A DNA stretch of 64,000 nt, taken from Clostridium_F caseinilyticum. GTDB lineage: Bacteria; Bacillota; Clostridia; Clostridiales; Clostridiaceae. Made by a program: the position numbers and the translations under genes. Location: assembly GCF_046127645.1 (NCBI RefSeq), contig NZ_CP175919.1; one strand, 5' to 3'. Below are positions 1 through 9,456 of the stretch, one piece after another. Position 1 is the first letter of the stretch, and each line of letters opens with the position of its first letter. The notes beneath the pieces were generated by a model. The model searched no databases, was not told where the DNA came from, and saw only the letters and a program-made list of their open reading frames with translations.

Positions 1-296
1 GATATAGCTATTACTATTAGCATTATGGCTAGCGCCTTTAGAGCTGGCTCTCTTGTATAAAGATAATCGTACCAAAATACTAAAATACCACTACAGCTAT
101 AAAAAGCTATTTTTGAAGTCTTATTTTTAAAAAGTAGTATATATTTATTAAATATACTCTTTGGATGATCTATATCCGGAAGTAAAGAGGATATAAAAAC
201 TACAAGCAAACCTAAATAACTAAAGTTTCCTGGCAATCTACTATATATAGATAAAAACACCGCTATCCCTACTCCCGCATGTGTTTTACCTTTCAT
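1..296 (-). CDS. YdjM-like membrane protein, 3' end cut by window edge
   Basis: The first 98 codons of an inner-membrane protein are visible; the C-terminus lies outside the window. The start is the ATG at 294-296, with a GAGGAG Shine-Dalgarno about 6 nt upstream. The N-terminal H-A-G-V-G stretch and the LLPDIDHPKS motif near residues 38-47 are typical of the YdjM/DUF457 family, putative membrane metal-dependent hydrolases. Hydrophobic segments fit a multi-pass protein. The E. coli homologue is LexA-regulated, but no LexA box is seen here. It is last in a leftward run after yhaM, separated by a hairpin. Family call fairly sure; biochemical role unknown. Confidence 0.7.
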   Translation of the reverse strand, partial: MKGKTHAGVGIAVFLSIYSRLPGNFSYLGLLVVFISSLLPDIDHPKSIFNKYILLFKNKTSKIAFYSCSGILVFWYDYLYTREPALKALAIMLIVIAI

Positions 297-444
297 AAAA
301 TTCTCCTCTATTAAAAATATTTTAATGTTTTTATTTAAATCTTTTCTTTATTTCTTATATTATATCATTAAATTGCACTTTTTTGCCCTTTATTTGCAAT
401 TTTCGAGTAAATTTAATGATTTAAATAAAAAATTTTAAAACTAA

Positions 445-475
445 ATAAATCTTGTGAATTACACAAGATTTATTC
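445..475 (-). terminator. Hairpin after yhaM
   Basis: A near-perfect inverted repeat (AATAAATCTTGTG with CACAAGATTTATT) lies just after the yhaM stop. On the minus strand a T-rich stretch follows a few bases later. It probably ends the pbpA-yhaM transcript. Confidence 0.6.
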
Positions 476-482
476 AATAAAA

Positions 483-1379
483 TTATATTTTATTTTCTAT
501 GGCATTAACTATTTGGCTATCAACTATATCCGCTGCATTTAATAATACATCTTCTATAGTTTTAGGCTCAAAATTACCAAATTCTCCATGATGAGATAAT
601 ATAGAATAACAAATATCATCCAATTCATCCTCATCTAAAATCTTTCCAACTTCATTATTTATTTCATTTATATAAGAAGCTCCCATAACTAAATGATCCA
701 TCTTTATAGATTTTCTTCTTATTATGCCTTTATAATCATATTCTTTAATTTTCATTATGTCATGAACAATAGCTTTAAGCATTAATCTATCTTTATTTAT
801 GCAATTCTTTGCACTCATATAAAATGGATTTGTTATATAATTTTCTATTATATCATCTATGGTTTTCATGACCCCTACGGTATGAAGAAATAATCCTCCT
901 CTTTTATTACCATGAAACCTTTCTGCAGCTACACAGGTTATAAATTCGTTCCATCTTTTTTTATCATATCCCATAGCCCCAGTGGCTGCTATAGCTATTT
1001 TTTTATATTTATCTTCTAAATTATTTATAGTTTCATTAAAATAGTCTATTAAATTTTTAGGTATATTATATTCTGGAACAAAATCAGAATAATTTACGTT
1101 TCCTTTAAATAAATTTATAACTGGATTTCTTATCTGCATGTTACCATTAAATGTAGCAGCTACTCCCTTTACAGCTACAACAGAATTTACCTCTATAAAA
1201 CTATTTAACTGTTCATATTTATCCCATACAGGAAAAGCTATTGTTCCTGTATTATCTTGTAATATTAGTAGTAGATAAGGACTCCCATCTTTCTTGTAAT
1301 TTGTCCTTTTATCATTAACTAAAGCATTGAATTCTACTACTTCACCACTGTTTTTACTAGTTATATCTGCAATTTTCAT
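483..1379 (-). CDS. yhaM: 3'-5' exoribonuclease YhaM family (OB fold + HD domain)
   Basis: 298 aa, close to the roughly 310 aa of Bacillus YhaM, a 3'-5' exonuclease acting on single-stranded RNA/DNA. An N-terminal OB-fold (about residues 10-95; VxxxDxTGTIAFPVWD-like core) would bind nucleic acid. A C-terminal HD phosphohydrolase domain carries H...GGLFLHTVGV, the HD pair in IVHDIMK, and a later SHHGE motif, so the metal ligands appear intact. The usual HDxGK reads HDIMK here. It starts 27 nt after pbpA and is probably the distal gene of the FHA-ftsW-pbpA run. It likely acts in cytoplasmic RNA turnover; a link to wall synthesis is positional only. Confidence 0.85.
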   Translation of the reverse strand: MKIADITSKNSGEVVEFNALVNDKRTNYKKDGSPYLLLILQDNTGTIAFPVWDKYEQLNSFIEVNSVVAVKGVAATFNGNMQIRNPVINLFKGNVNYSDFVPEYNIPKNLIDYFNETINNLEDKYKKIAIAATGAMGYDKKRWNEFITCVAAERFHGNKRGGLFLHTVGVMKTIDDIIENYITNPFYMSAKNCINKDRLMLKAIVHDIMKIKEYDYKGIIRRKSIKMDHLVMGASYINEINNEVGKILDEDELDDICYSILSHHGEFGNFEPKTIEDVLLNAADIVDSQIVNAIENKI

Positions 1380-1406
1380 ACGACTTTATCCTTCACCTCT
1401 ATTTTA

Positions 1407-2837
1407 TTATTTACTTAAGGCTGTACTCATTACTTGTGAAGCTATACTAGCTGCTGCTATGCCTCCTTGGCCTCCATTTTCTACAATTATGGCTACTGCC
1501 ACTTGTGGGTTGTCATAGGGTGCAAACCCTACAAACCATGAATGGGCTGCTGCTTTTCCACTAATAGAATCACTATGATCTGCTGTTCCAGTTTTTCCAG
1601 CAACTTGAATGCCTTCTATGCTAGCATTTCTTCCACTACCTTCCTCTACAACACCTTTCATAAAGTCTTTAAGTATTCTGGCATTATTTTTACTTACTAT
1701 TTCTCCATTAGATTCTGGTGGAATTGTTCTTATTAATTCTCCCTTACTACTTAAAACTTCCTTTACTAAGTAAGGTTTCATCATAACTCCATCATTAGCC
1801 ACTGTAGCTCCAATTAATGCCATTTCCATAGGAGTTACTAATATAGAGCTTTGACCTATTCCACTTTGAGCTATACTACCTCTTTCATAACTCTTTAAAG
1901 TTGGGAACTTACTACTTTCTATAGCTATACCATCTGTAGGTACTTCTTTATTAAAGTAAAATTTTTCTGCAGTAGATTTTAATCTAGAATTACCTAATTC
2001 CAAACCTAAACTACCAAATATTACGTTACTAGAATGAACAAAAGCTCCTCTTAAATCTAAACCTCCATAAGATGCTCCACCATAATTACTTAAAGTATAT
2101 CCTCCTCCTAAATCTAAACTACCATTGTCTTGAAATGTTCTGTTCATTACACCAGACATATTCTCTAAAGTACTTAAAGCAGTTACTATCTTAAAAGTAG
2201 ATCCTGGAGGATATAAACCTGCTGTAGCTCTATTTATTAATGGAATACTCTTATCTTTATTTATACTTGCCCATATGTCATCTAATTTATTAGGATCATA
2301 AGATGGCTTAGATACCATTCCTAAAACTTCTCCTGTTTTAGGATTTAACACAACCACAGCTCCTTTATTTTCGCCTAGAGCATCATAGGCTGCTTTTTGA
2401 ATCTTATAATCTAATGTTGTCTTTAAATTATGCCCTACTTTTTGTTCTAACTTACCTTTATTTTTAAAGAAAGTTGTTAAATCATCCTGTATATCTGTTG
2501 ACATTAACTCTTTATCATATTTTTTCTCTAATCCTGTTAATCCATATTTTACATTAACATATCCTAGTACATGGGCAAACATAGAACTACCAGTATATTC
2601 TCTATTTTGTAATTCACTGTTTACTCTTTGACTCTTAGTTAGAGGCTGCATATTTCTATCATATATAGTTCCTCTTAATACTTCATTTCTCTTTACCCAC
2701 AGCCTTCTATTATAACTACTATCCACTATTTTAGGGCCAACTACTATTTCAAAATAGGTTATGTAGGTTATAAGTCCCATAAAGCATATTAAAAAAACCA
2801 ATAAAACTTTTTTTATATTATTTGAAATATCCTTCAT
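1407..2837 (-). CDS. pbpA: Class B penicillin-binding protein (PbpA/FtsI-like transpeptidase)
   Basis: 476 aa, one N-terminal membrane anchor (about residues 11-31) followed by an extracytoplasmic PBP dimerisation region and transpeptidase domain. The catalytic motifs are complete: S213-T-F-K (SxxK), S269-S-N (SxN) and K415-T-G. The protein would cross-link peptidoglycan at the outer membrane face. It lies 4 nt after an FtsW/RodA-type glycosyltransferase gene, the classic SEDS-bPBP pairing in which polymerase and transpeptidase work together. The pair sits behind an FHA gene. Whether it serves septation, elongation or sporulation cannot be told from sequence. It is short for an FtsI and has no PASTA domains. 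Confidence 0.9.
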   Translation of the reverse strand: MKDISNNIKKVLLVFLICFMGLITYITYFEIVVGPKIVDSSYNRRLWVKRNEVLRGTIYDRNMQPLTKSQRVNSELQNREYTGSSMFAHVLGYVNVKYGLTGLEKKYDKELMSTDIQDDLTTFFKNKGKLEQKVGHNLKTTLDYKIQKAAYDALGENKGAVVVLNPKTGEVLGMVSKPSYDPNKLDDIWASINKDKSIPLINRATAGLYPPGSTFKIVTALSTLENMSGVMNRTFQDNGSLDLGGGYTLSNYGGASYGGLDLRGAFVHSSNVIFGSLGLELGNSRLKSTAEKFYFNKEVPTDGIAIESSKFPTLKSYERGSIAQSGIGQSSILVTPMEMALIGATVANDGVMMKPYLVKEVLSSKGELIRTIPPESNGEIVSKNNARILKDFMKGVVEEGSGRNASIEGIQVAGKTGTADHSDSISGKAAAHSWFVGFAPYDNPQVAVAIIVENGGQGGIAAASIASQVMSTALSK

Positions 2838-2841
2838 AATT

Positions 2842-4047
2842 TTATCTACCCTCTTCTGATATCTTTTGCAATATACCTAAACAAACATAAATGCTCATCA
2901 TAGAACTTCCTCCACGACTCACCAGAGGTAAAGTTATACCAGTAAGAGGAATCATATTTATAACTCCACCTACTATTACTAATACTTGAGAGGCTATCAT
3001 GGCACTATACCCTACTGCTAAGAGTCTTGAAAAATTATTTTCCGCATGAACCGCCGCTCTCATACCTCTATAAAATAAAAGAAAATAAAATATTATTATA
3101 GCAAATCCCATTAATATTCCTAATTCTTCACATATAACTGCATATATAAAATCTGTAGTATTTACTGGTACATATTCCGGATGTCCAAGTCCTAAACCAG
3201 TTCCACTTAATCCTCCAGATGCTATAGAAAGCATGGATTGAACTATTTGATAGCTTTTACCGCTAGCATAAGGCCATGGATTTTTCCATATAAGGACCCT
3301 TGTTTGAACATGATCAAACAATTTATAAGATATAGTTGCTCCTGCACCAAACAATCCTAAACAGGTTAATACGTATTTTAATTTAGAAGTAGCTATGTAT
3401 AACATGGTTATAGATATACCAAAAAATATTAAAGCTGAACCTAGGTCTCTTTGCAATACCATAAACCCTAAACACATCATAACTACTATAGCTGGTTCTA
3501 TTAGCTTTATAAACTTACCATTATAATCTTTCAATGAAGCAGCTAGATAAGCTACTAAAAATATTTTTCCAAACTCTGAGGGTTGAAAAGCAATCCCTCC
3601 TATATTTACCCAGTTTTTAGCTCCATAGATTTCCTTACCCAGTAAAGTTCCAAGAGCCATAAATAAAATAGTAATTATTAAATATAAATATTTATATTTA
3701 GCGAATCGCTTTAAATCTGGTAGTAAAACTACCATTAATATAAAAACTGTAACTCCAATAGCAAACCATATTATCTGCTTTATTGAAGTACTTACATCTA
3801 TTCTGTAAAGCATAACTATACCTATAACTGATAGTATGCTAGAAAAAATAAACATATACTTATCTCCATCGGAGAAAAATTTTCTTATTATAAAATAGGA
3901 ATATCCTATTAATAAACAAGTAACCCCCGCTATTATCATAGCTCCTTTATCAAAGGGTTGCTTCAATATTGCTAAATTTAAAAAGCATACTATACATAAA
4001 AAATAAGTATATCTTAAAAGTTTTCTTTCACCCTTTATAGAGTTCAT
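2842..4047 (-). CDS. ftsW: SEDS peptidoglycan glycosyltransferase, FtsW/RodA family
   Basis: About 401 aa with roughly ten transmembrane segments. SEDS hallmarks include the GAKNWVNIGG and FQPSEFGK region near the middle and LPLVSRGGSS near the C-terminus. It polymerises lipid II glycan strands with a cognate class B PBP, here the next gene (4-nt gap). I prefer the ATG at 4047 (MNSIKGER) because a GGTGA Shine-Dalgarno precedes it; an in-frame ATG at 4071 has no obvious ribosome site. The symbol is by family: FtsW and RodA are hard to separate without a tree, so a RodA-like role is possible. Confidence 0.85.
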   Translation of the reverse strand: MNSIKGERKLLRYTYFLCIVCFLNLAILKQPFDKGAMIIAGVTCLLIGYSYFIIRKFFSDGDKYMFIFSSILSVIGIVMLYRIDVSTSIKQIIWFAIGVTVFILMVVLLPDLKRFAKYKYLYLIITILFMALGTLLGKEIYGAKNWVNIGGIAFQPSEFGKIFLVAYLAASLKDYNGKFIKLIEPAIVVMMCLGFMVLQRDLGSALIFFGISITMLYIATSKLKYVLTCLGLFGAGATISYKLFDHVQTRVLIWKNPWPYASGKSYQIVQSMLSIASGGLSGTGLGLGHPEYVPVNTTDFIYAVICEELGILMGFAIIIFYFLLFYRGMRAAVHAENNFSRLLAVGYSAMIASQVLVIVGGVINMIPLTGITLPLVSRGGSSMMSIYVCLGILQKISEEGR

Positions 4048-4081
4048 ATTTTTCACCATCCCACATTTCATGGATTTTGAC

Positions 4082-4519
4082 TTATCCTATTACCTTAAAA
4101 ACTGTACCGCCTATTTTTATTAAATCACCTGGCGATAATTGGTTTTTGCCTGTAATATTTTTATCATTTAATAAAGTTCCATTTGTACTATTTAAATCTT
4201 CTATTATATGCTGAGTATTCTTACTATAAATTTTTGCATGATGCCCTGAAACGTAAGGATCATCTAATATTAATACATTATCTGGTTTTCTTCCTATAGT
4301 TATATCTCCCCTAATGGGAATAACAGCACCCTTCCTTAATTCAGATTTATTTATAGCATGTATTATTTCTAAACCAAAGGTTTTTCTACCAGTAGGTCTT
4401 CTTTTTTTGTTTCCGCCCTTCATATCTTTATACATTATTTTTAAAGCCCAAAATATTATAATATATACTATGCCTATTATAACTATCTTAAAAATTAGAC
4501 TTAATTTACTTAAATCCAT
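4082..4519 (-). CDS. Membrane-anchored FHA-domain protein
   Basis: 145 aa. One N-terminal transmembrane helix (about 7-27) and a basic linker (KKRRPTGRK) lead into a C-terminal FHA domain (about 62-145). Diagnostic residues are visible: GRKPDN, SGHHAKI and NSTNGTLLND. FHA domains bind phosphothreonine, so this protein may bring Ser/Thr-kinase signalling to the SEDS-PBP pair encoded 11 nt downstream. The FHA-ftsW-pbpA order is common in Gram-positive bacteria, often near PASTA kinases; no kinase is in this window. Partner and function are inferred from position. Confidence 0.85.
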   Translation of the reverse strand: MDLSKLSLIFKIVIIGIVYIIIFWALKIMYKDMKGGNKKRRPTGRKTFGLEIIHAINKSELRKGAVIPIRGDITIGRKPDNVLILDDPYVSGHHAKIYSKNTQHIIEDLNSTNGTLLNDKNITGKNQLSPGDLIKIGGTVFKVIG

Positions 4520-4617
4520 CTTCTCACCTTCTTTACCTTCCCTGTTGGTATATTATGCTGAAATATTTGTATTTAAAGGACTAGCACCTATATGTTTATA
4601 TGCTAGTCCCAAATAAA

Positions 4618-7440
4618 TTATAACATCTTTTTTAAATATTGTCCTGTATATGAGTTACTAGCTCTTGAAATTTTTTCTGGAGTCCCTTCTTCTATTATAG
4701 TTCCTCCCTTTTCTCCACCTTCTGGGCCTAAATCTATCAAATAATCAGCATTTTTTATAACATCTAAATTATGCTCTATAACAACTACAGTATTACCTGA
4801 ACTTGTTAGTCTTTGCAATATGCTTATTAATTTATTTACATCTTCCATATGAAGTCCAGTAGTAGGTTCATCTAATATATAAAGAGTTTTTCCTGTACTT
4901 CTCTTAGATAATTCATAAGCTAATTTTATTCTTTGGGCTTCTCCTCCTGAAAGTTGTGTAGAAGATTGGCCTAATCTTATATAGCTTAAACCTACATCCA
5001 TAAGTGTTTGAAGTTTATTTTTTATTCGTGGAATATTCTCAAAAAAGTTTAAAGCCTCTTCTACAGTCATATTTAATACGTCTGATATATTTTTTCCCTT
5101 ATATTTTACTTCTAAAGTTTCTCTATTATATCTTTTACTCTTACAAACTTCACAGGGAACATAAACATCAGATAAAAATTGCATTTCAATTTTTATAATT
5201 CCGTCTCCACTACAAGCCTCACATCTCCCACCTTTAACATTAAAACTAAATCTTCCTGGTTTATATCCTCTCATTTTAGCTTCTTTAGTATTTGAAAAAA
5301 CTTCTCTTATTATATCAAATACACCTGTATATGTAGCAGGGTTTGACCTTGGGGTTCTTCCTATAGGGCTTTGATCTATATTTATAACCTTATCTAGATT
5401 TTCTATGCCTGTAATTTCCTTATGTTTTCCTGGATTATCCTTCGAATTATTTAACTTTTTGTGAATACCTTTATATAATATTTCATTGACTAGAGTACTT
5501 TTACCTGATCCTGAAACTCCTGTTACACAAGTAAATACTCCTATGGGGAATTTAGCATTTATATTTTTCAGATTATTTTCTTTAGCTCCCTTTATGGATA
5601 TATATTTCCCTTCATCTTTTCGTCTTTCCTTAGGAACTGATATTGTTCTAACTCCCTTTATATACTGTCCTGTTATGGATTTTTCAGTATTCATTATATC
5701 TTCTAAAGTTCCTACTGCTACTACTTCTCCACCATGTTCTCCAGCCCCTGGACCTATATCAACAATATAGTCTGCTTCCCTTATGGTATCTTCGTCATGT
5801 TCTACAACTACTAAAGTATTTCCTAAATCTCTTAAATTCTTTAATGTTCTTATAAGTCTATCATTATCCCTTTGATGAAGTCCTATACTAGGTTCATCTA
5901 ATATATATAAAACTCCTACTAAACTAGAACCTATTTGTGTGGCTAATCTTATCCTTTGAGACTCTCCTCCAGATAAAGTTGATGCATTTCTAGATAACAT
6001 AAGATAATCTAATCCTACATCTATTAAAAACTTCAATCTACTACAAATCTCTTTTAATATTTGATTACTTATTATCTCATCCTTTTTAGATAACTCTAAA
6101 GACTCTATAAATTCTAATTCCTTTTTTATAGACATGCTGCAAAACTCAAATATATTTTTGTCTCCTACTGTAACAGATAATGCTTCATCATGAAGTCTTG
6201 CTCCTTTACACTTTGGACAATGGTTATCACTCATATATCTTTCAATATCCCTTTTTATATAGTCAGAATTAGTTTCTATATATCTTCTTCTAAGATTATT
6301 TATAACACCCTCATAAGCATGATTTAATTCCATAATCCTATTTTCTTTTTTATAATTAACTTTTATTCTTTTTCCGTCTAATCCATATAAGATAATCTTT
6401 ACTATTTTAGGATCTAATTTTTCTATAGGCGTATTTAAGTCAAATTTATACTCTTTTGATAAAGCTTTTAATATACTAAAAGTCCATGAATCTTCTTTTA
6501 AACTTCCACTACCAAATGGAACTATTGCACCATCTACTATACTCTTGCTTCTATTAGGTATAACTAAATCCTCATCTATTTCCATTAAAGTTCCTAATCC
6601 ATCACATCTATCACATTTTCCAAAAGGTGAATTAAAAGAAAACATTCTAGGAGCTATTTCTCCTATGCTTATATTGCAGTCTATACAAGCAAATTTTTCG
6701 CTAAAAAGTATATCCTCTTCTCCAACAATGTTTATTATTACTATTCCATCAGATAATTTTAATGCTGTTTCTATTGAGTCTGAAAGTCTACTTTCTATCC
6801 CTTCTTTAACTACTAGCCTATCTACTACAGCTTCTATGGTGTGTTTCTTATTTTTTTCTAGTTTTATTTCTTCCTCTTCTAAATCTACTATATTTCCATC
6901 TATTCTAGCTCTTACATAACCTTGTTTTATTATATTTTCTATAGTTTTAATATGTTCACCTTTTCTTCCACTTATAATTGGAGATAGTACTTGTATTTTA
7001 GTTCTTTCTTTCATAGTCATTATTTTATCTACCATTTGATCTACTGTTTGTTGGGTTATCTCTTTTCCACATTTAGGACAGTGAGGCTTGCCGACTTTTG
7101 CATACAGTAATCTTAAATAATCATATATTTCTGTAACTGTTCCAACTGTTGAACGTGGATTTCTATTAGTAGTTTTTTGATCAATAGATATAGCTGGTGA
7201 TAGTCCTTCTATATAATCTACTTCTGGTTTATCCATTTGTCCTAAAAACTGTCTAGCATAAGCAGATAAAGATTCTACATATCTTCTCTGTCCTTCTGCA
7301 TATAAAGTGTCAAAAGCTAATGAGGATTTACCAGAACCAGATAGTCCTGTAAATACTATATATTTATCTCGTGGTAACTGAAGATCTATGTTTTTTAGAT
7401 TGTTAACTTTAGCACCCTTAATAATAATTTTATCCTTCAT
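4618..7440 (-). CDS. uvrA: Excinuclease ABC subunit A
   Basis: 940 aa, full length for UvrA. Two ABC ATPase modules are present: the first Walker A is GLSGSGKSS near residue 32, the second GVSGSGKST near 640, each with an LSGGE(S/A)QR signature. Zinc-finger cysteines are seen (CPKCGKE near 124; CPKCKGA near 410; CEACSGDG and CEVC near 740-765). UvrA finds bulky DNA lesions and loads UvrB in nucleotide excision repair. It starts 18 nt after the uvrB stop, so uvrB-uvrA are co-transcribed. No DinR/LexA box was recognised with confidence upstream of the pair. Confidence 0.97.
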   Translation of the reverse strand: MKDKIIIKGAKVNNLKNIDLQLPRDKYIVFTGLSGSGKSSLAFDTLYAEGQRRYVESLSAYARQFLGQMDKPEVDYIEGLSPAISIDQKTTNRNPRSTVGTVTEIYDYLRLLYAKVGKPHCPKCGKEITQQTVDQMVDKIMTMKERTKIQVLSPIISGRKGEHIKTIENIIKQGYVRARIDGNIVDLEEEEIKLEKNKKHTIEAVVDRLVVKEGIESRLSDSIETALKLSDGIVIINIVGEEDILFSEKFACIDCNISIGEIAPRMFSFNSPFGKCDRCDGLGTLMEIDEDLVIPNRSKSIVDGAIVPFGSGSLKEDSWTFSILKALSKEYKFDLNTPIEKLDPKIVKIILYGLDGKRIKVNYKKENRIMELNHAYEGVINNLRRRYIETNSDYIKRDIERYMSDNHCPKCKGARLHDEALSVTVGDKNIFEFCSMSIKKELEFIESLELSKKDEIISNQILKEICSRLKFLIDVGLDYLMLSRNASTLSGGESQRIRLATQIGSSLVGVLYILDEPSIGLHQRDNDRLIRTLKNLRDLGNTLVVVEHDEDTIREADYIVDIGPGAGEHGGEVVAVGTLEDIMNTEKSITGQYIKGVRTISVPKERRKDEGKYISIKGAKENNLKNINAKFPIGVFTCVTGVSGSGKSTLVNEILYKGIHKKLNNSKDNPGKHKEITGIENLDKVINIDQSPIGRTPRSNPATYTGVFDIIREVFSNTKEAKMRGYKPGRFSFNVKGGRCEACSGDGIIKIEMQFLSDVYVPCEVCKSKRYNRETLEVKYKGKNISDVLNMTVEEALNFFENIPRIKNKLQTLMDVGLSYIRLGQSSTQLSGGEAQRIKLAYELSKRSTGKTLYILDEPTTGLHMEDVNKLISILQRLTSSGNTVVVIEHNLDVIKNADYLIDLGPEGGEKGGTIIEEGTPEKISRASNSYTGQYLKKML

Positions 7441-7458
7441 TATTTGTTACTACACTCC

Positions 7459-9456
7459 TTAAATTTCTGTTTGTTTATCTTTTTTTAATTTGTATATTAA
7501 ATCTCTCAAATGAGCCGCTTTTTCAAACTGTAAATTTTGTGCTGCTTCTTTCATTTCTTTTTCGTATTGTTCCATCAATTTATCTATATCATTATTATAA
7601 GATTTTAATGCTTCACTTAAAGTATCATATTCTGCTTTTTCTTCTGCTATATCGCTTATTTGAATTACTTCTCTTATATCCTTTATTATAGTTTGAGGAG
7701 TAATGCCATGCTTTTTATTATATTCCATTTGTATTTTTCTTCTTCTATTAGTCTCTTTTATGGTTTTTTCCATGGATTTAGTTATAACGTCTCCATACAT
7801 AATTACCTTACTTTCAGAATTTCTCGCAGCTCTTCCAACAGTCTGTATAAGAGATGTTTCAGATCTTAAAAATCCCTCTTTATCTGCATCTAATATTGTA
7901 ACCAAAGCTACTTCTGGTATATCCAATCCTTCTCTTAATAAGTTTATTCCAACTAAAACATGAAATTCTCCTTTTCTAAGGTCATGTATTATTTTCATTC
8001 TTTCTATAGTGTCTATATCTGAATGCAAGTATCTAGTTTTAACCCCCATATCTTTTAAATAATCCGTTAAGTCCTCTGCCATTTTTTTTGTCAATGTAGT
8101 TACTAAAATTCTAAACCCATTTTTAATAGTTTCTTGTATATTAGTATATAAATCATCTATTTGCCCTTTTACTGGTTTAACAATTATTTCTGGATCCAAA
8201 AGTCCTGTAGGTCTTATTACTTGCTCCGCTATATTAGTTGACTGTTCTAACTCATATTTTGCAGGTGTAGCACTTACAAAAACTACTTGATTCAATTTAT
8301 TCTCAAATTCATTAAAAGTAAGTGGCCTATTATCATAAGCACAAGGCAATCTAAATCCATATTCAACTAAAGAATCTTTTCTAGATTTATCTCCTGCCTG
8401 CATAGCTTTTACCTGTGGCAAAGTTACATGGCTTTCATCTATAAATAGAAGAAAATCCTGTGGGAAATAATCTAAAAGAGTTTGAGGTGGTGTTCCTTTC
8501 GCTCTTCCATCTAATACTCTTGAATAATTTTCAATGCCTGTACAGTATCCAACTTCCCTCATCATCTCTATATCAAAGTTAGTTCTTTGTTTCAATCTTT
8601 GAGCTTCTAATATTTTATCTTGAGATACTAATTCTTTCACTCTTTCTTCTAGTTCTTCTTCTATACTTTTTATAGCAATCTCTAATTTATCCTTTGAAGT
8701 TGCAAAGTGTGATGCTGGAAATATAGATGTATGCTTTAACCTAGCTATAGTTTCTCCTGTTAAAACATCAAATTCTTTTATTCTATCTATTTCATCACCA
8801 AAGAATTCTACTCTTATCCCCTTATTGCTAGATGCAGCAGGGAAAATATCTAAAACGTCTCCCTTTACTCTAAAGGTACCCCTAGAAAAGTCTATGTCAT
8901 TTCTTTCATATTGTATTTCAACTAATTTTTTAATTATTTCATCTCTATCCTTTTCCATGCCTTCTCTTAATGATATAGTTAATTTTTTATACTCTTCTGG
9001 ATTACCTAAACCATATATACAAGATACAGAAGCAACAATTATTACATCTTTTCTTTCAAATAAAGCTGCTGTAGCTGAATGTCTTAATTTATCTATCTCA
9101 TCATTTATAGATGCATCCTTTTCTATGTACGTATCACTTTGAGCCACATAGGCTTCAGGTTGATAATAATCATAATAAGACACAAAGTATTCTACTGCAC
9201 TATTCGGGAAAAACTCTCTAAATTCTGAACATAATTGAGCTGCTAATGTTTTATTATGTGCTAAAACTAAAGTAGGTTTTTGAACTTTATCTATAATATT
9301 TGCCATAGTAAAAGTTTTTCCTGATCCTGTTACACCTATTAAAGTTTGAAATTTTTCTCCCTTTTCTATGCTTTTAGCAATAGATTTTATGGCTTTAGGT
9401 TGATCTCCTGTAGGATTAAATTTTGAAATTACCTTAAACTGGTTCATCTTATTCAT
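7459..9456 (-). CDS. uvrB: Excinuclease ABC subunit B
   Basis: 665 aa. Helicase-type motor with Walker A GVTGSGKT near residue 43, the beta-hairpin region (YYDYYQPEAY...DTYIEKD) that clamps damaged DNA, DESH box (FIDESHV) near 340, and helicase motifs V-VI (GINLLREGLDIPE, QTVGRAAR). The C-terminal UVR motif (about 625-660) recruits UvrC. The gene overlaps the preceding PDZ gene by 8 nt, which shows translational coupling. ATGs at 9456 and 9447 are both possible starts. uvrC is not in the window. Confidence 0.97.
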   Translation of the reverse strand: MNKMNQFKVISKFNPTGDQPKAIKSIAKSIEKGEKFQTLIGVTGSGKTFTMANIIDKVQKPTLVLAHNKTLAAQLCSEFREFFPNSAVEYFVSYYDYYQPEAYVAQSDTYIEKDASINDEIDKLRHSATAALFERKDVIIVASVSCIYGLGNPEEYKKLTISLREGMEKDRDEIIKKLVEIQYERNDIDFSRGTFRVKGDVLDIFPAASSNKGIRVEFFGDEIDRIKEFDVLTGETIARLKHTSIFPASHFATSKDKLEIAIKSIEEELEERVKELVSQDKILEAQRLKQRTNFDIEMMREVGYCTGIENYSRVLDGRAKGTPPQTLLDYFPQDFLLFIDESHVTLPQVKAMQAGDKSRKDSLVEYGFRLPCAYDNRPLTFNEFENKLNQVVFVSATPAKYELEQSTNIAEQVIRPTGLLDPEIIVKPVKGQIDDLYTNIQETIKNGFRILVTTLTKKMAEDLTDYLKDMGVKTRYLHSDIDTIERMKIIHDLRKGEFHVLVGINLLREGLDIPEVALVTILDADKEGFLRSETSLIQTVGRAARNSESKVIMYGDVITKSMEKTIKETNRRRKIQMEYNKKHGITPQTIIKDIREVIQISDIAEEKAEYDTLSEALKSYNNDIDKLMEQYEKEMKEAAQNLQFEKAAHLRDLIYKLKKDKQTEI